From the NCBI GenBank assembly GCA_039819785.1, contig JBCBRH010000011.1, positions 1-64,000 on the forward strand: a stretch of DNA of 64,000 nucleotides. Reading direction: 5' to 3'. The notes under the pieces are model-generated. The model had not been told where the DNA came from. It made no database searches and worked only from the letters and a program-made list of their open reading frames with translations. Shown in pieces: positions 34,927 through 43,909 of this stretch. The first letter of the stretch is position 1. The number at the start of each line of letters is the position of its first letter. The translations under genes and the position numbers were made by a program. The stretch is from JBCBRD01 sp039819785 (lineage in GTDB: Bacteria; Pseudomonadota; Alphaproteobacteria; Rhizobiales; Hyphomicrobiaceae).

Positions 34927-36021
34927 TTACCCGCCCTGCGGGCTCTTGCCCTCTCCTGAAACCGACAATGTCGTCGCCGTAACCGCACCGGCCTTGCGAA
35001 CCGCAACGAGACCCGCAACGCGCAGATCAACGGTCGTCTTCGGCGTATCCAGTGCGCGCATCAATCCCGGCCTGCCAAACAACGTTCTAAGCGCAGCCGC
35101 CTCTCCGTCGGATGGCAGTTCAATCTGCGACCCATTCAAAAACGACAAGCGCCAGCGCCGGTCCAGGATGCGTTCGGTTTGTTGGAGGCGCGAAAGGAGC
35201 GTTGGATAATTCAGCAACAGGCGCATGAGGTTAGCCGTTGCCTCCGGTGCCCCGACGCCAGCAACAACCGGCAACTGAGGTGCCATGCGCGCGTTCGTGG
35301 CAGCCAGGACCCGGCCGTCCACGTCAATCAGTTTCAAGCCATTGTCAGACCGCCAGACCGCGAACGCCTCACGCTCACTGACGGTCACGTGCAACTGTCC
35401 TGGATAACGCCGTGTGATCTCCGCTTTCGCCACCCATGGAAGGTCTTCGACGCGTCTCACAGCAGCCTTGAAGTCAAAGAAGAATAGTGTGCGCGCCTGA
35501 TCCATCCGGATGCGATCAAGCACAGCCGTCGTGCCCGTCATCTTGGCACCCGTTACACCGACTTGGTCGAGCCCGAACCCAAGCCCAACAACCAAATTAC
35601 GTGTCTTGGCCAAAATCGTATCAGCGAAGCGGGCAGGCCCGTCGTGACCAGGCTGAGAGATCGAAAAGGCAAGTGCCCCGGCACCAAACAGCACAAGCGC
35701 AACGCTTGCCAAAACCAATGGACTTGAAAACAGTCGCCACCGCGTCGGACGCAAACGGGCTGATGGGCCCGCCCTGAGACTTGGCCATGCATAATCGTTA
35801 CGACGGGAAGCGCGAGGTCCGGGATTGGCTTGTCCTAAACTTGAGTGGCCTAACTTTGGATGTTTGGACGCCGCATAGCCTGTGGTGGGGGTAAAGCTGG
35901 CCGTTTCGCCATGCCATGACACCGGCCGCATCGAAGGAGGGGGCGAAGCTGATGAAGGGGTCTGCCCATAATGCTCTGTCGTTTGCCAGGCCGGACCTTG
36001 CGGACTCCGCCGGCGCAACAT
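34927..36021 (-). CDS. ftsQ: cell division protein FtsQ
   Basis: From the ATG at 36021 (AGAGG eight bases upstream) the product is 364 residues: a long polar cytosolic N-terminal tail of about 110 residues, one transmembrane helix (FSSPLVLASVALVLFGAGAL), a POTRA domain (residues about 155-230; VVGLGFGLDQVGVTGAKM) and the beta domain with the segments ITRRYPGQLHVTVSEREAFA and LIDVDGRVL. FtsQ is a bitopic divisome scaffold that binds FtsB and FtsL. A TTG start at 36048 would overlap the end of ddl by 13 bases. The long N-terminal tail is typical of Rhizobiales FtsQ. Confidence 0.93.
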   Translation of the reverse strand: MLRRRSPQGPAWQTTEHYGQTPSSASPPPSMRPVSWHGETASFTPTTGYAASKHPKLGHSSLGQANPGPRASRRNDYAWPSLRAGPSARLRPTRWRLFSSPLVLASVALVLFGAGALAFSISQPGHDGPARFADTILAKTRNLVVGLGFGLDQVGVTGAKMTGTTAVLDRIRMDQARTLFFFDFKAAVRRVEDLPWVAKAEITRRYPGQLHVTVSEREAFAVWRSDNGLKLIDVDGRVLAATNARMAPQLPVVAGVGAPEATANLMRLLLNYPTLLSRLQQTERILDRRWRLSFLNGSQIELPSDGEAAALRTLFGRPGLMRALDTPKTTVDLRVAGLVAVRKAGAVTATTLSVSGEGKSPQGG

Positions 36022-36035
36022 GCCAGAACCTCTGG

Positions 36036-37010
36036 TTACCTTCGACAACTCGCATCCTCAACAATCCAACGCACCAGCGAGCCAAACGGCCAACCGGCAT
36101 GCTCAGCCAGTTCAGGCACCAATGACGTCGCCGTCATACCCGGCTGCGTGTTCACTTCGAGGCACACAAGCTCGCCGGTCCCACCCTGGGTTGGATCATC
36201 GAAACGGAAATCCGCACGCGACACACCCCGGCATCCCAGCGCCCGATGCGCCGCCAAAGTGTATTTCCGTATGGATTGGTAAACATCGGGTAAAAGCGTG
36301 GCCGGAAAAACGTGTTTTGATCCACCGGGCGCATATTTCGCTTCAAAGTCATAAAACGGCAGCGTCTCGTCCGGCACGATCTCTGTAATGGCGCTCACAA
36401 AGTCACCGATCACGGCACAGGTCAGTTCGCGCCCAGCAACATAGTGTTCCACCATGACGATTTCGTCCGGGTCCGCCCCGGCGAGGATTTTCGACGAAGG
36501 AACATCATCACCGGCACGCACGACAAGCACACCGACGCTTGAACCTTCCGCAACCGGTTTGACGACGTAGGGCGGCGACATCACATGTGCCGCGGCAGCC
36601 TGTTTGCGCGGTACAAGTACGGCATCCGCCACCGGCAAATCAGCCAGCTTCAGAATGTCCTTGGCCCGCTCTTTGTGCATCGCCAGTGCAGACGCTAGAA
36701 CGCCTGAATGCGTGTAGGGGATTTCGAGACACTCAAGGACGCCCTGCATCCCGCCATCTTCGCCAAATAACCCATGCAGTGCATTGAAGCACACATCCGG
36801 CTTCAACTCGGCAAGCCGCGTCCCCACACTCCGGTCGACGTCAACCCGCGTGACCGCATACCCTTCGCCCACGAGCGCATCGGCGACCGCTGCCCCAGAT
36901 CGCAGCGATATCTCGCGCTCGGCAGACCAGCCCCCCATCAAAACCGCGACGTGCTCAGTGGTCCGCTCCGGTGCAGCTGGAAGCAGCGCGTCATCAGGAA
37001 GGTCGGTCAT
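36036..37010 (-). CDS. ddl: D-alanine--D-alanine ligase
   Basis: A 324-residue ATP-grasp ligase that makes the D-Ala-D-Ala dipeptide for peptidoglycan. Seen: VAVLMGGWSAEREISLRSG near residue 22, FNALHGLFGEDGGMQGVLE near 75, PYVVKPVAEGSSVGVLVV (ATP site), FYDFEAKYAPGGSKH and the metal-binding end segment LVCLEVNTQPGMTATSLVPE. The ATG overlaps the TGA of murB by four bases, which implies translational coupling. A TAA ends it 14 bases before the ftsQ start. Length is normal for the family. Confidence 0.96.
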   Translation of the reverse strand: MTDLPDDALLPAAPERTTEHVAVLMGGWSAEREISLRSGAAVADALVGEGYAVTRVDVDRSVGTRLAELKPDVCFNALHGLFGEDGGMQGVLECLEIPYTHSGVLASALAMHKERAKDILKLADLPVADAVLVPRKQAAAAHVMSPPYVVKPVAEGSSVGVLVVRAGDDVPSSKILAGADPDEIVMVEHYVAGRELTCAVIGDFVSAITEIVPDETLPFYDFEAKYAPGGSKHVFPATLLPDVYQSIRKYTLAAHRALGCRGVSRADFRFDDPTQGGTGELVCLEVNTQPGMTATSLVPELAEHAGWPFGSLVRWIVEDASCRR

Positions 37011-38017
37011 GGTGTGCCTGTCCGCGCAGGCGGGGCGTCAATCGCCGCATCAACATCAGCCGACGTCATCGCCAGCGCAGCACCACGTGCCGCCCCGCTT
37101 ACGGGTTCACCCAGCCGGATAATTTCCCAACGCAGTTCAATCCCCGAAGTCTCTTTGACGCGCGCACGGATCGTTTCACCCAGACGCTCGACGTCTTCGC
37201 CACTCGCCGCGGCGTCGTTGATCAGAAAGTTACAGTGCATATCCGACACTTTCGCACCACCGACGCGAAAGCCCCTCAACCCGGCAGCATCAACCAGCTT
37301 CCAGGCGCTGTGACCTGGTGGATTGCGGAAGGTTGAGCCGCCTGTTCGTTCCTTGATGGGCTGGTTTTGCGCGCGATATTCAGCAACTTCGTCCATCGCC
37401 TTCAAGATGGCCACGGGTTCGCCAGGGCGGCCCTCAAACGTTGCTTCGGTGAAAATGAAGGTCTCGTCGATACCGCAATGGCGATACTCAAACGCCATGT
37501 CGGCATTGGAAAAAACGTGAATATTGCCACCTCGGTCGACGGCACGCGCAGAAACCAGGACGTCCTTGGTCTCAGTGCCATGGGCACCCGCATTCATCCG
37601 CAGCGCACCACCAATCGATCCTGGGATACCGCGATAAAACGCGAGGCCGTCGATACCGGCATCCGCGGCTGCGCGGGCAACTTTGACGTCAGGTACCGCC
37701 GTGCCGACACGCAGCCGGTTGCCAGGTTCAACGTTGATCGCACCGAAGCCGGCACCCAACCGCACGACAACGCCTGGAACGCCGCCATCGCGCACCAGCA
37801 AGTTCGACCCCAATCCCATAGGAAACACGGGAACATCGTCCGGCAGCTGCTTCAGGAAGTAAGCGAGATCCGCCTCATCAGCAGGCGTGAACAGAAGTTG
37901 AGCTGGCCCGCCAATGCGAAACCAAGTCACAGCCGACAGGTCGGCATTGGCCCGCAACCGCCCACGCAACTCCGGCATGCGTGATTTCAAGTCGTCCGTC
38001 AGGTCCGCAAAGGCCAT
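37007..38017 (-). CDS. murB: UDP-N-acetylenolpyruvoylglucosamine reductase MurB
   Basis: A 336-residue FAD-dependent reductase that converts UDP-GlcNAc-enolpyruvate to UDP-MurNAc. Family elements: TWFRIGGPAQLLFTPADEAD near residue 30, GLGSNLLVRDGGVPGVVVRL for FAD binding, GIPGSIGGALRMNAGAHGTE, FEYRHCGIDET, and GSTFRNPPGHSAWKLVDAAG with the proton-donor Ser position (GSTF). AGFSDMHCNF-type substrate segment is present as VSDMHCNFLIND. The gene overlaps ddl by four bases and follows murC after 52 bases. Confidence 0.96.
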   Translation of the reverse strand: MAFADLTDDLKSRMPELRGRLRANADLSAVTWFRIGGPAQLLFTPADEADLAYFLKQLPDDVPVFPMGLGSNLLVRDGGVPGVVVRLGAGFGAINVEPGNRLRVGTAVPDVKVARAAADAGIDGLAFYRGIPGSIGGALRMNAGAHGTETKDVLVSARAVDRGGNIHVFSNADMAFEYRHCGIDETFIFTEATFEGRPGEPVAILKAMDEVAEYRAQNQPIKERTGGSTFRNPPGHSAWKLVDAAGLRGFRVGGAKVSDMHCNFLINDAAASGEDVERLGETIRARVKETSGIELRWEIIRLGEPVSGAARGAALAMTSADVDAAIDAPPARTGTP

Positions 38018-38069
38018 CGTGCCCGCCCTTTATCGTGTTTTCCGCAAACTCAGGTGAGCGAAAGGGCCA

Positions 38070-39500
38070 TCACTCGCCAGCCATCCGCGGCTCATCCTCA
38101 AGCCATGTCGGCAGCGCATTGGCCCATTCCGTGGAGGTGCCTGCCCCCATGCACACAATCGTATCCTTCGCCCGTCCATAGCGGTGCACCAAGCCGACAA
38201 GTTCACGCGGATCATCAATAGCCAAAACGGACGGGTGACCCGCAGTCCGTATCCCTTCGGCCAGCACATGCTGGTCAATCCCATCGATGGGAAGTTCACC
38301 CGCCGAATACATGGGTGCTACGATCACACTGTCCGCATCCCGGAAACAGGTACAAAAATCGTTGAACAAGTCGCGCACGCGCGTGTAGCGATGCGGTTCA
38401 ACCACCGCGATCACACGCCCGCGCGCACCGGCCCGGGCCGCACTCAAAGCTGCCGAGATCTCAACAGGGTGATGGGCGTAGTCATCAAACACATCGATGC
38501 CGTTCCAACCGCCGATATGCTGGAACCGGCGCTTAACACCTGAAAATGTGGAAAACGCCTGCTTGATCGCATCATCACTCAGTCCGCATTGCAGCCCAAC
38601 TGCAAAAGCCGCGCTCGCATTCAATGCGTTGTGTGGTCCTGGCAATGGGACTGAGATGTCAGCGACATCGCGCGCGCCACCGGGAACACGTTCACTCAGC
38701 GACAACGTGAAGACGTTGATATGCCCCTCCTGGCGCAGCTGCACCAAGCGCACATCACAGTCTTCCCGTGTTCCATATGTCAGCAATGGACGGCCATCGG
38801 CGCGCAACGCCAGTCGCTCGACCATGTCGCGAACCACCGGGTGATCCGTGCAGACAATCGCGCGTCCATAAAACGGAATACCCCGCAGGAATGCCTCATA
38901 TTCAGCATGCATAGCTTCCACGCTGCCGAAGTAGTCCAGATGCTCTGGATCGATGTTCGTCACAACGCCGATCTGCGTAGGAAGCTTCGTGAACGTGCCA
39001 TCGGATTCGTCAGCTTCGACGATCATCCACGCGCCATCCCCCAGCCGGGCATTCGACCCCCAGTCGTTGATGATGCCGCCCGTAATAACCGTCGGGTCCT
39101 CCCCCGTAGCCGTTAGCATGTGCGCCGTGAGCGATGTTGTGGATGTTTTACCGTGGGTGCCCGTAACCGAGATGGTCGCGTAAAGCCGCATCAACTCAGC
39201 CAGCATTTCTGCGCGGCGGACGATCGGAAGACCTTTTGCACGCGCGGCATCAAACTCTGGATTGCCCGGCTTGACCGCCGTCGAAATGACGACCTGGCGC
39301 GCCCCAACCAGATTAATCGCATCGTGTCCGATAAAGACGCGCACACCTTTGGAACGAAGCCTGCGAACGTTGGCGCTGTCTTTTTGATCGCTGCCTTGAA
39401 CAGTATAACCCGTGGCGATCAAGATTTCAGCGATTGCGCTCATCCCGATTCCGCCGATACCAATGATGTGAAAGGTGCCCATGTCGGACGGCATCTGCAT
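38070..39500 (-). CDS. murC: UDP-N-acetylmuramate--L-alanine ligase MurC
   Basis: A 476-residue Mur ligase adding L-Ala to UDP-MurNAc. The N-terminal Rossmann domain has FHIIGIGGIGMSAIAEILI; the ATP-binding loop is VTGTHGKTSTTSLTAHML near residue 110; the central domain has EADESDGTF and NIDPEHLDYFGS; the C-terminal domain has DDYAHHPVEISAALSAARAG. AAGGAT lies shortly before the ATG at 39500. It is preceded by a 323-base gap from murG, the longest gap in this cluster. Confidence 0.97.
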   Translation of the reverse strand: MQMPSDMGTFHIIGIGGIGMSAIAEILIATGYTVQGSDQKDSANVRRLRSKGVRVFIGHDAINLVGARQVVISTAVKPGNPEFDAARAKGLPIVRRAEMLAELMRLYATISVTGTHGKTSTTSLTAHMLTATGEDPTVITGGIINDWGSNARLGDGAWMIVEADESDGTFTKLPTQIGVVTNIDPEHLDYFGSVEAMHAEYEAFLRGIPFYGRAIVCTDHPVVRDMVERLALRADGRPLLTYGTREDCDVRLVQLRQEGHINVFTLSLSERVPGGARDVADISVPLPGPHNALNASAAFAVGLQCGLSDDAIKQAFSTFSGVKRRFQHIGGWNGIDVFDDYAHHPVEISAALSAARAGARGRVIAVVEPHRYTRVRDLFNDFCTCFRDADSVIVAPMYSAGELPIDGIDQHVLAEGIRTAGHPSVLAIDDPRELVGLVHRYGRAKDTIVCMGAGTSTEWANALPTWLEDEPRMAGE

Positions 39501-39823
39501 CGTTCGTTATCCTTTCAACAGCATCAGTGAACGGGGCTGGCCTACCGCCGAACCCTCCGACCGCGAAACCACAGCCGCCAAACGCTGGCCCCCTTGCCCC
39601 AAACCTCTGACCAATCGCATGGCCAACGTGCTTATCCCAACACACTGCATAATTCGATGTGTCAGATGAGCGTCACAAGTGCAACACCATGTGGCATACG
39701 CGCCGACGTTCGGTTCACAATTTCTGGTGGACGAAGCCCCCAGACGACAAAGACCGACACAAACAGCAACATCATGGCCAACCGTCGATGAAATCGGGAA
39801 TAACGACCAACGTCACCGTCCAA
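39501..39823. other. unexplained gap between murG and murC
   Basis: About 320 bases inside the dcw block with no assigned gene. On the minus strand, 39662-39775 is an open frame of 37 codons starting MMLLFVSVFVVWGLRPPEIV, hydrophobic at its N-terminus, but it has no clear ribosome binding site and no known relative that I recognise. The gap may instead hold an internal promoter for murC. Confidence 0.35.
39662..39775 (-). CDS. possible 37-residue hydrophobic peptide
   Basis: A short open frame with two ATG codons in a row, a hydrophobic start (MMLLFVSVFVVWG) and a polar rest. No Shine-Dalgarno motif is seen. It may be chance, although its position between murG and murC inside an otherwise tight gene cluster is suggestive. 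Confidence 0.18.
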   Translation of the reverse strand: MMLLFVSVFVVWGLRPPEIVNRTSARMPHGVALVTLI

Positions 39824-41041
39824 TCATGCAGGAACGCCGTGCACATCGGTTATCGCCAACTCTTCCACCAGATCTGCCAGACGACGAACCGCATCGGGCA
39901 AACCACAAGCCTTGGCAGCAGCGGCGGCACCGATCAGCCCGCTAGGATGGCGCAAAACACCCGTCAGGTGCTGCTGAAACCAATCAGCCGTCGCCTGACC
40001 TTGCTCAACACACCAAGCCCCGCCTGATTCGGCAAGTCGCGTCGCATTCAGAAGCTGATCGTTGTCCAGGGCATGCGGCAACGGCACCAGGACCGATGGA
40101 CGGCCGATCACCGTCAGCTCAGCAATCGATGAGGCACCTGCCCGCGCAATCACCAGATGTGCAGCCCCGATAATGGCCGGCAGATCGGCAAAGAACGTCT
40201 CGACCCGCGCAGTAATCCCACCATTGGCATAGCTCATCCGCACGCCATCGATATCCTCACTTCGGGCCTGCTGAATGACAACAATGCGCGACCTGAGATC
40301 GTCGGGAAGTTGCTTCAGCGCCGTGGGAAGGGTCTCAGAAAAATACCGCGCACCTTGTGAGCCCCCGAAGATCAAAAGATTGATGCGCTCGCTGTCATTC
40401 AGCTCGGGGTAGGGCACACTGGCCGCGGCCAGCACGTTGTCACGCACAGGGTTTCCGGTATGGCGGGCTTTGTCAGCCAACGCGGAACCTTCAAGATATT
40501 TCGTATGAGCAAATGACGTCGCGACCGCATCGACGCGTTTGGCCAGCAACCGGTTGGCCCGTCCAAGAACAGCGTTTTGTTCGTGCAGGATCGTTTTGAT
40601 GCCCTTCATCCTTGCTGCCATAAGCGGCGGGAAACTTGGGTACCCTCCAAAGCCGACCACAACGGATGGACGGACTTCGGACATGATCCTGCGGGCAGCC
40701 GCAACCCCTCGCGAAAGGGTCAACGCCGTTTTCGCCAGCGCAATCGGTGATTTTCCCTTCAGCGTTGCCGAGGGCACCTTGTGGACGGTGCGTGCTGGAA
40801 AGCCCGTGCCGTATCGGTCACCGCGCATATCCGTCATGAGATCGACCGCATACCCACGCCGGCTCAATTCCTGCGCCAGGGCAAATGCTGGAAACAGGTG
40901 CCCACCGGTCCCACCGGCAGCCAGAATGATGGTCTTGCCATCTCCAGCATCCGAGGGCGCAGCGTCGACATCACCGCCGGACGCTGAGCCATCAGCGCCA
41001 CCGTCACGATCCATCTCTAAACCTGCTTCCGTTTCCGCCAC
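39824..41041 (-). CDS. murG: UDP-N-acetylglucosamine transferase MurG
   Basis: A 405-residue GT28 glycosyltransferase that makes lipid II from lipid I at the inner face of the membrane. After an acidic N-terminal tail of about 35 residues it has IILAAGGTGGHLFPAFALAQ (glycine-rich loop), VVGFGGYPSFPPLMAARMKG, ILHEQNAVLGRANRLLAKRV, the second glycine-rich segment LLIFGGSQGARYFSETLP, and IARAGASSIAELTVIGRPSV with VPLPHALDNDQLLNA for UDP-sugar binding. The tail (AETEAGLEMDRDGGADGSAS) is unusual, and a start at 41014 (second Met) would trim it only slightly. Confidence 0.95.
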   Translation of the reverse strand: MAETEAGLEMDRDGGADGSASGGDVDAAPSDAGDGKTIILAAGGTGGHLFPAFALAQELSRRGYAVDLMTDMRGDRYGTGFPARTVHKVPSATLKGKSPIALAKTALTLSRGVAAARRIMSEVRPSVVVGFGGYPSFPPLMAARMKGIKTILHEQNAVLGRANRLLAKRVDAVATSFAHTKYLEGSALADKARHTGNPVRDNVLAAASVPYPELNDSERINLLIFGGSQGARYFSETLPTALKQLPDDLRSRIVVIQQARSEDIDGVRMSYANGGITARVETFFADLPAIIGAAHLVIARAGASSIAELTVIGRPSVLVPLPHALDNDQLLNATRLAESGGAWCVEQGQATADWFQQHLTGVLRHPSGLIGAAAAAKACGLPDAVRRLADLVEELAITDVHGVPA

Positions 41042-41133
41042 GATCTCCCCACCGCGTTTTTCAAGCTTCCACAGCCTGTACTGTCACCACAGTTCGGCGG
41101 GGCAGGCTTTTGCTCCCCCCACTGCCAATCCAT

Positions 41134-42327
41134 TTAAACCCGGCCACGCTCCAAATTTGCACTGGGCCGCATGCCCTGTCCATGCGCCACGAATGCATAA
41201 TCATCATCGCGCAATGGCACAGAACGTACGCGGCGGCGGGTGAGAGCCAGCAACATGCCAAGCGTGATCGAAATCCCGATGTGCGACGACCCACCCGCCG
41301 ACACGTATGGCAACGTCATCCCCTTCGCAGGCAGCAGCCCGACATTCACACCCATGTTGATGAGCGCTTGTGCCGCGAAGATGACCGCGAGCCCCTGGAT
41401 CGCCAGCCGGTCGGCAGCATCTGTTTCCTGAAGCGACGTCAGGAACGCACGCAACACGATGAAGGCAAACAATCCAAGCACGAAAATGCAGGCGATAACG
41501 CCATACTCTTCGGCGATGACGGCATAGATGAAATCCGTATGCGCATCTGGAAACCGCGTCTTGATCGTCCCCTCACCCGGCCCGCGTCCGAAAAAACCAC
41601 CTTCGATGAAGGACCGCATGGCTCGGTCAATCTGTGAATTCTCCACTGGCGACGGCTGGAGAAACGCATCGATACGGTAGCTGACGTGGGGTAAAAACAG
41701 ATACGCGAGATAAAGCCCGCCACCGGCCAGCAGGCCCAAAGCCACCGCACCGATCATGGGCTGGCCGCTCAAAACATAAAGAGCGCCCCACACCATCGCG
41801 ACGAGAAGACCCTGCCCCACATCGGGCTGCAAAACCAGGAGACCAGCAATGCTTCCCCCCAGCAGGACAGCCAACGGCAGTGCAGGCATATCTGGCCGAC
41901 GCTGCGCTTCAGCGAAAAGCCAGGCCAGAATAACCACATAAGCCGGCTTCAAAACCTCAGACGGCTGGAACGAAACACCCGCCACATAGAGCCAGCGCCG
42001 CGCCCCGTTGATCTCATCCCCGGTAAACCAGACGACCAGCAGCGCGGCCATCATCGCCAACATCAAACCGGATGCAAACCGCCGGATGGTTGAGGGCTGC
42101 ATCAGTGACAGCCCAAACAACAATCCGATGCCGATCAACGAACAAATGAGTTGGCGATTAAAGAAATAAAATGTGCCCAGACCCTTCTTGATCGCAACGG
42201 CGGGACTGGCGCTAAGCGAGAGCACGAGGCCGACAACCATCAGCGTCAAAACAGCAGCAAACAGCGCACGGTCGACCGTGAACCACCACTCGCTGACCAC
42301 GCTCCTGTCTGCCCGCGTCAGCCCCAT
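41134..42327 (-). CDS. ftsW: FtsW, septal peptidoglycan polymerase of the SEDS family
   Basis: A 397-residue polytopic membrane protein. It shows the SEDS features WLYVAGVSFQPSEVLKPAYV (substrate region with the SFQPSE motif), LVLQPDVGQGLLVAMVW (with the catalytic Asp), ENSQIDRAMRSFIEGGFFGR with GPGEGTIKTRFPDAHTDFIY, and GLLPAKGMTLPYVSAGGSS near the C-terminus. About ten transmembrane segments can be counted. With FtsI it polymerises lipid II at the septum. Its ATG directly follows the murD stop (TAAATG), a coupled junction. Confidence 0.96.
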   Translation of the reverse strand: MGLTRADRSVVSEWWFTVDRALFAAVLTLMVVGLVLSLSASPAVAIKKGLGTFYFFNRQLICSLIGIGLLFGLSLMQPSTIRRFASGLMLAMMAALLVVWFTGDEINGARRWLYVAGVSFQPSEVLKPAYVVILAWLFAEAQRRPDMPALPLAVLLGGSIAGLLVLQPDVGQGLLVAMVWGALYVLSGQPMIGAVALGLLAGGGLYLAYLFLPHVSYRIDAFLQPSPVENSQIDRAMRSFIEGGFFGRGPGEGTIKTRFPDAHTDFIYAVIAEEYGVIACIFVLGLFAFIVLRAFLTSLQETDAADRLAIQGLAVIFAAQALINMGVNVGLLPAKGMTLPYVSAGGSSHIGISITLGMLLALTRRRVRSVPLRDDDYAFVAHGQGMRPSANLERGRV

Positions 42328-43818
42328 TTATCCAGCCTCCGGTTGCGGCTTCGCGGTACCCCGCCCAGGCGCCACATATCCGGGAAGCCCGCTGACGATC
42401 TGTCTGAAGGCTTCGCCGCGATCTTCAAAATTATTGTACTGATCAAACGAGGCACACGCCGGAGAGAACAGCACCACCGGCTGACTTCGCCCTTCAACAT
42501 TCGTGCGAACAGCAGCAGCGAACGCCTCCGAAACGGCGCGGTCAAGCGTCTCACACCTGCGAACATCGGCAGCGCCATCCAGCGTCGCAGCAAACTGTTG
42601 GGCTGCTTCGCCGATCAAATACGCTTGTTCCAATCGTTCGAAATAGGGCTGCAAGGATGCAATGCCGCCCGCCTTCGCGACACCGCCCGCGATCCAATGA
42701 ATGTTGTCGGAAAACGAAGAAAGGGCTTTTTCAGCAGCCTCGGCGTTCGTCGCCTTGCTGTCGTTGACGAACAAAACCCCATCGACAGTGCCCACCACTT
42801 CAAGCCGGTGCGCCAGCCCGGGAAACGTCTTCAGCGCCGCACCCAGACGGTCCGGTGCCCAGACAGCCGGATCACAGCCATCACCATTGGCCGTGACATC
42901 CGCCAACGCTCGAAGTGCCGTCAAACTGGCCAGCGCATTCTGCACATTGTGTTGGCCCCGCAGAGATCCAATGCCCTCCAACGACGCGATCTCGCGGCTG
43001 GACGCATGGGCACCGTCCTGTTCATGAACGAATAGCGTTGTTCCGATCGCATACAATTTCGGGATCAGCGCTGCGCCTTTTCCAGTGGTGAAGGCATAAA
43101 GCCGCCCGCTGTTTTCCAGCGTTTTCGCAACGCCCTGCGTCCATGCATCGTCCAGGCTGACAACGGCATGATCAGCCTCTTCCGGCAGTCTGGCTTTGAT
43201 CGCGGCATACCGTTCGAGCGTCCCATGGCGATCAATATGATCGGGGGTCACGTTCAACAGCACGCCAACGTCCGGTGTAAGCTTTGGTGCAAGGTCAATC
43301 TGGTAAGACGACACCTCCAACACAAAAACCGTGTTCGGGTCTGGCTCATCTAACGTCAGAACGGCGCGTCCGATGTTCCCCCCCATCTCCACATCGAACC
43401 CAAGTTGTCCCATCAGGTGTGCCGTCAGCGCGGTCGTCGTCGACTTGCCGTTCGTCCCCGTAATCGCAATGACGCGCGCATCGGGAAAGCGGCTGGCACG
43501 CTCCTTGAAGAACAGCCCGACATCACCGAGAATTGGTATACGCTCACCGTGCGCTCGCGTGACGCTCCAATGCGGGCGGGGATGGGTCAGGGGAATACCC
43601 GGCGACAACACAATGGCAGACAGCGTGCCCCAGTCTTCCCAAATGAGGTCGGTGACTGTCAGTCCCTCGGCCACCGCCTGGTCTCGCCCATGGGCACCAT
43701 CATCCCAACAGATGACATCGGCACCACCGGCCACGAGAGCGTGGGCGGTCGCCCGGCCCGAGCCTCCAAGCCCAACCACGGCCACCCGGCGGCCAGCGAA
43801 TGTTGTCATCCGAATCAT
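42328..43818 (-). CDS. murD: UDP-N-acetylmuramoyl-L-alanine--D-glutamate ligase MurD
   Basis: A 496-residue Mur ligase adding D-Glu. Elements: VAVVGLGGSGRATAHALVAG at the N-terminus, ITGTNGKSTTTALTAHLMGQ as the ATP loop near residue 120, NVTPDHIDRHGTLERYAAIK, FVNDSKATNAEAAEKALSSF and IHWIAGGVAKAGGI in the C-terminal domain, and VLFSPACASFDQYNNFEDRG near the end. A second ATG at codon 4 is an equally possible start. It abuts ftsW and follows mraY after 91 bases. Confidence 0.96.
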   Translation of the reverse strand: MIRMTTFAGRRVAVVGLGGSGRATAHALVAGGADVICWDDGAHGRDQAVAEGLTVTDLIWEDWGTLSAIVLSPGIPLTHPRPHWSVTRAHGERIPILGDVGLFFKERASRFPDARVIAITGTNGKSTTTALTAHLMGQLGFDVEMGGNIGRAVLTLDEPDPNTVFVLEVSSYQIDLAPKLTPDVGVLLNVTPDHIDRHGTLERYAAIKARLPEEADHAVVSLDDAWTQGVAKTLENSGRLYAFTTGKGAALIPKLYAIGTTLFVHEQDGAHASSREIASLEGIGSLRGQHNVQNALASLTALRALADVTANGDGCDPAVWAPDRLGAALKTFPGLAHRLEVVGTVDGVLFVNDSKATNAEAAEKALSSFSDNIHWIAGGVAKAGGIASLQPYFERLEQAYLIGEAAQQFAATLDGAADVRRCETLDRAVSEAFAAAVRTNVEGRSQPVVLFSPACASFDQYNNFEDRGEAFRQIVSGLPGYVAPGRGTAKPQPEAG

Positions 43819-43909
43819 GCAGCAAGCTTACCCGAAGACGGCATCGCCCGGCAGCAACAACAGCCTTCACGTTGAGACGCGGACCAGTCTGCGGGAGCCG
43901 CGGCAGGGC

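Noticed and set aside
39427..39645. Minus-strand 72-residue frame across the start of murC
   Set aside because: It overlaps murC in another frame and has no protein-like features.
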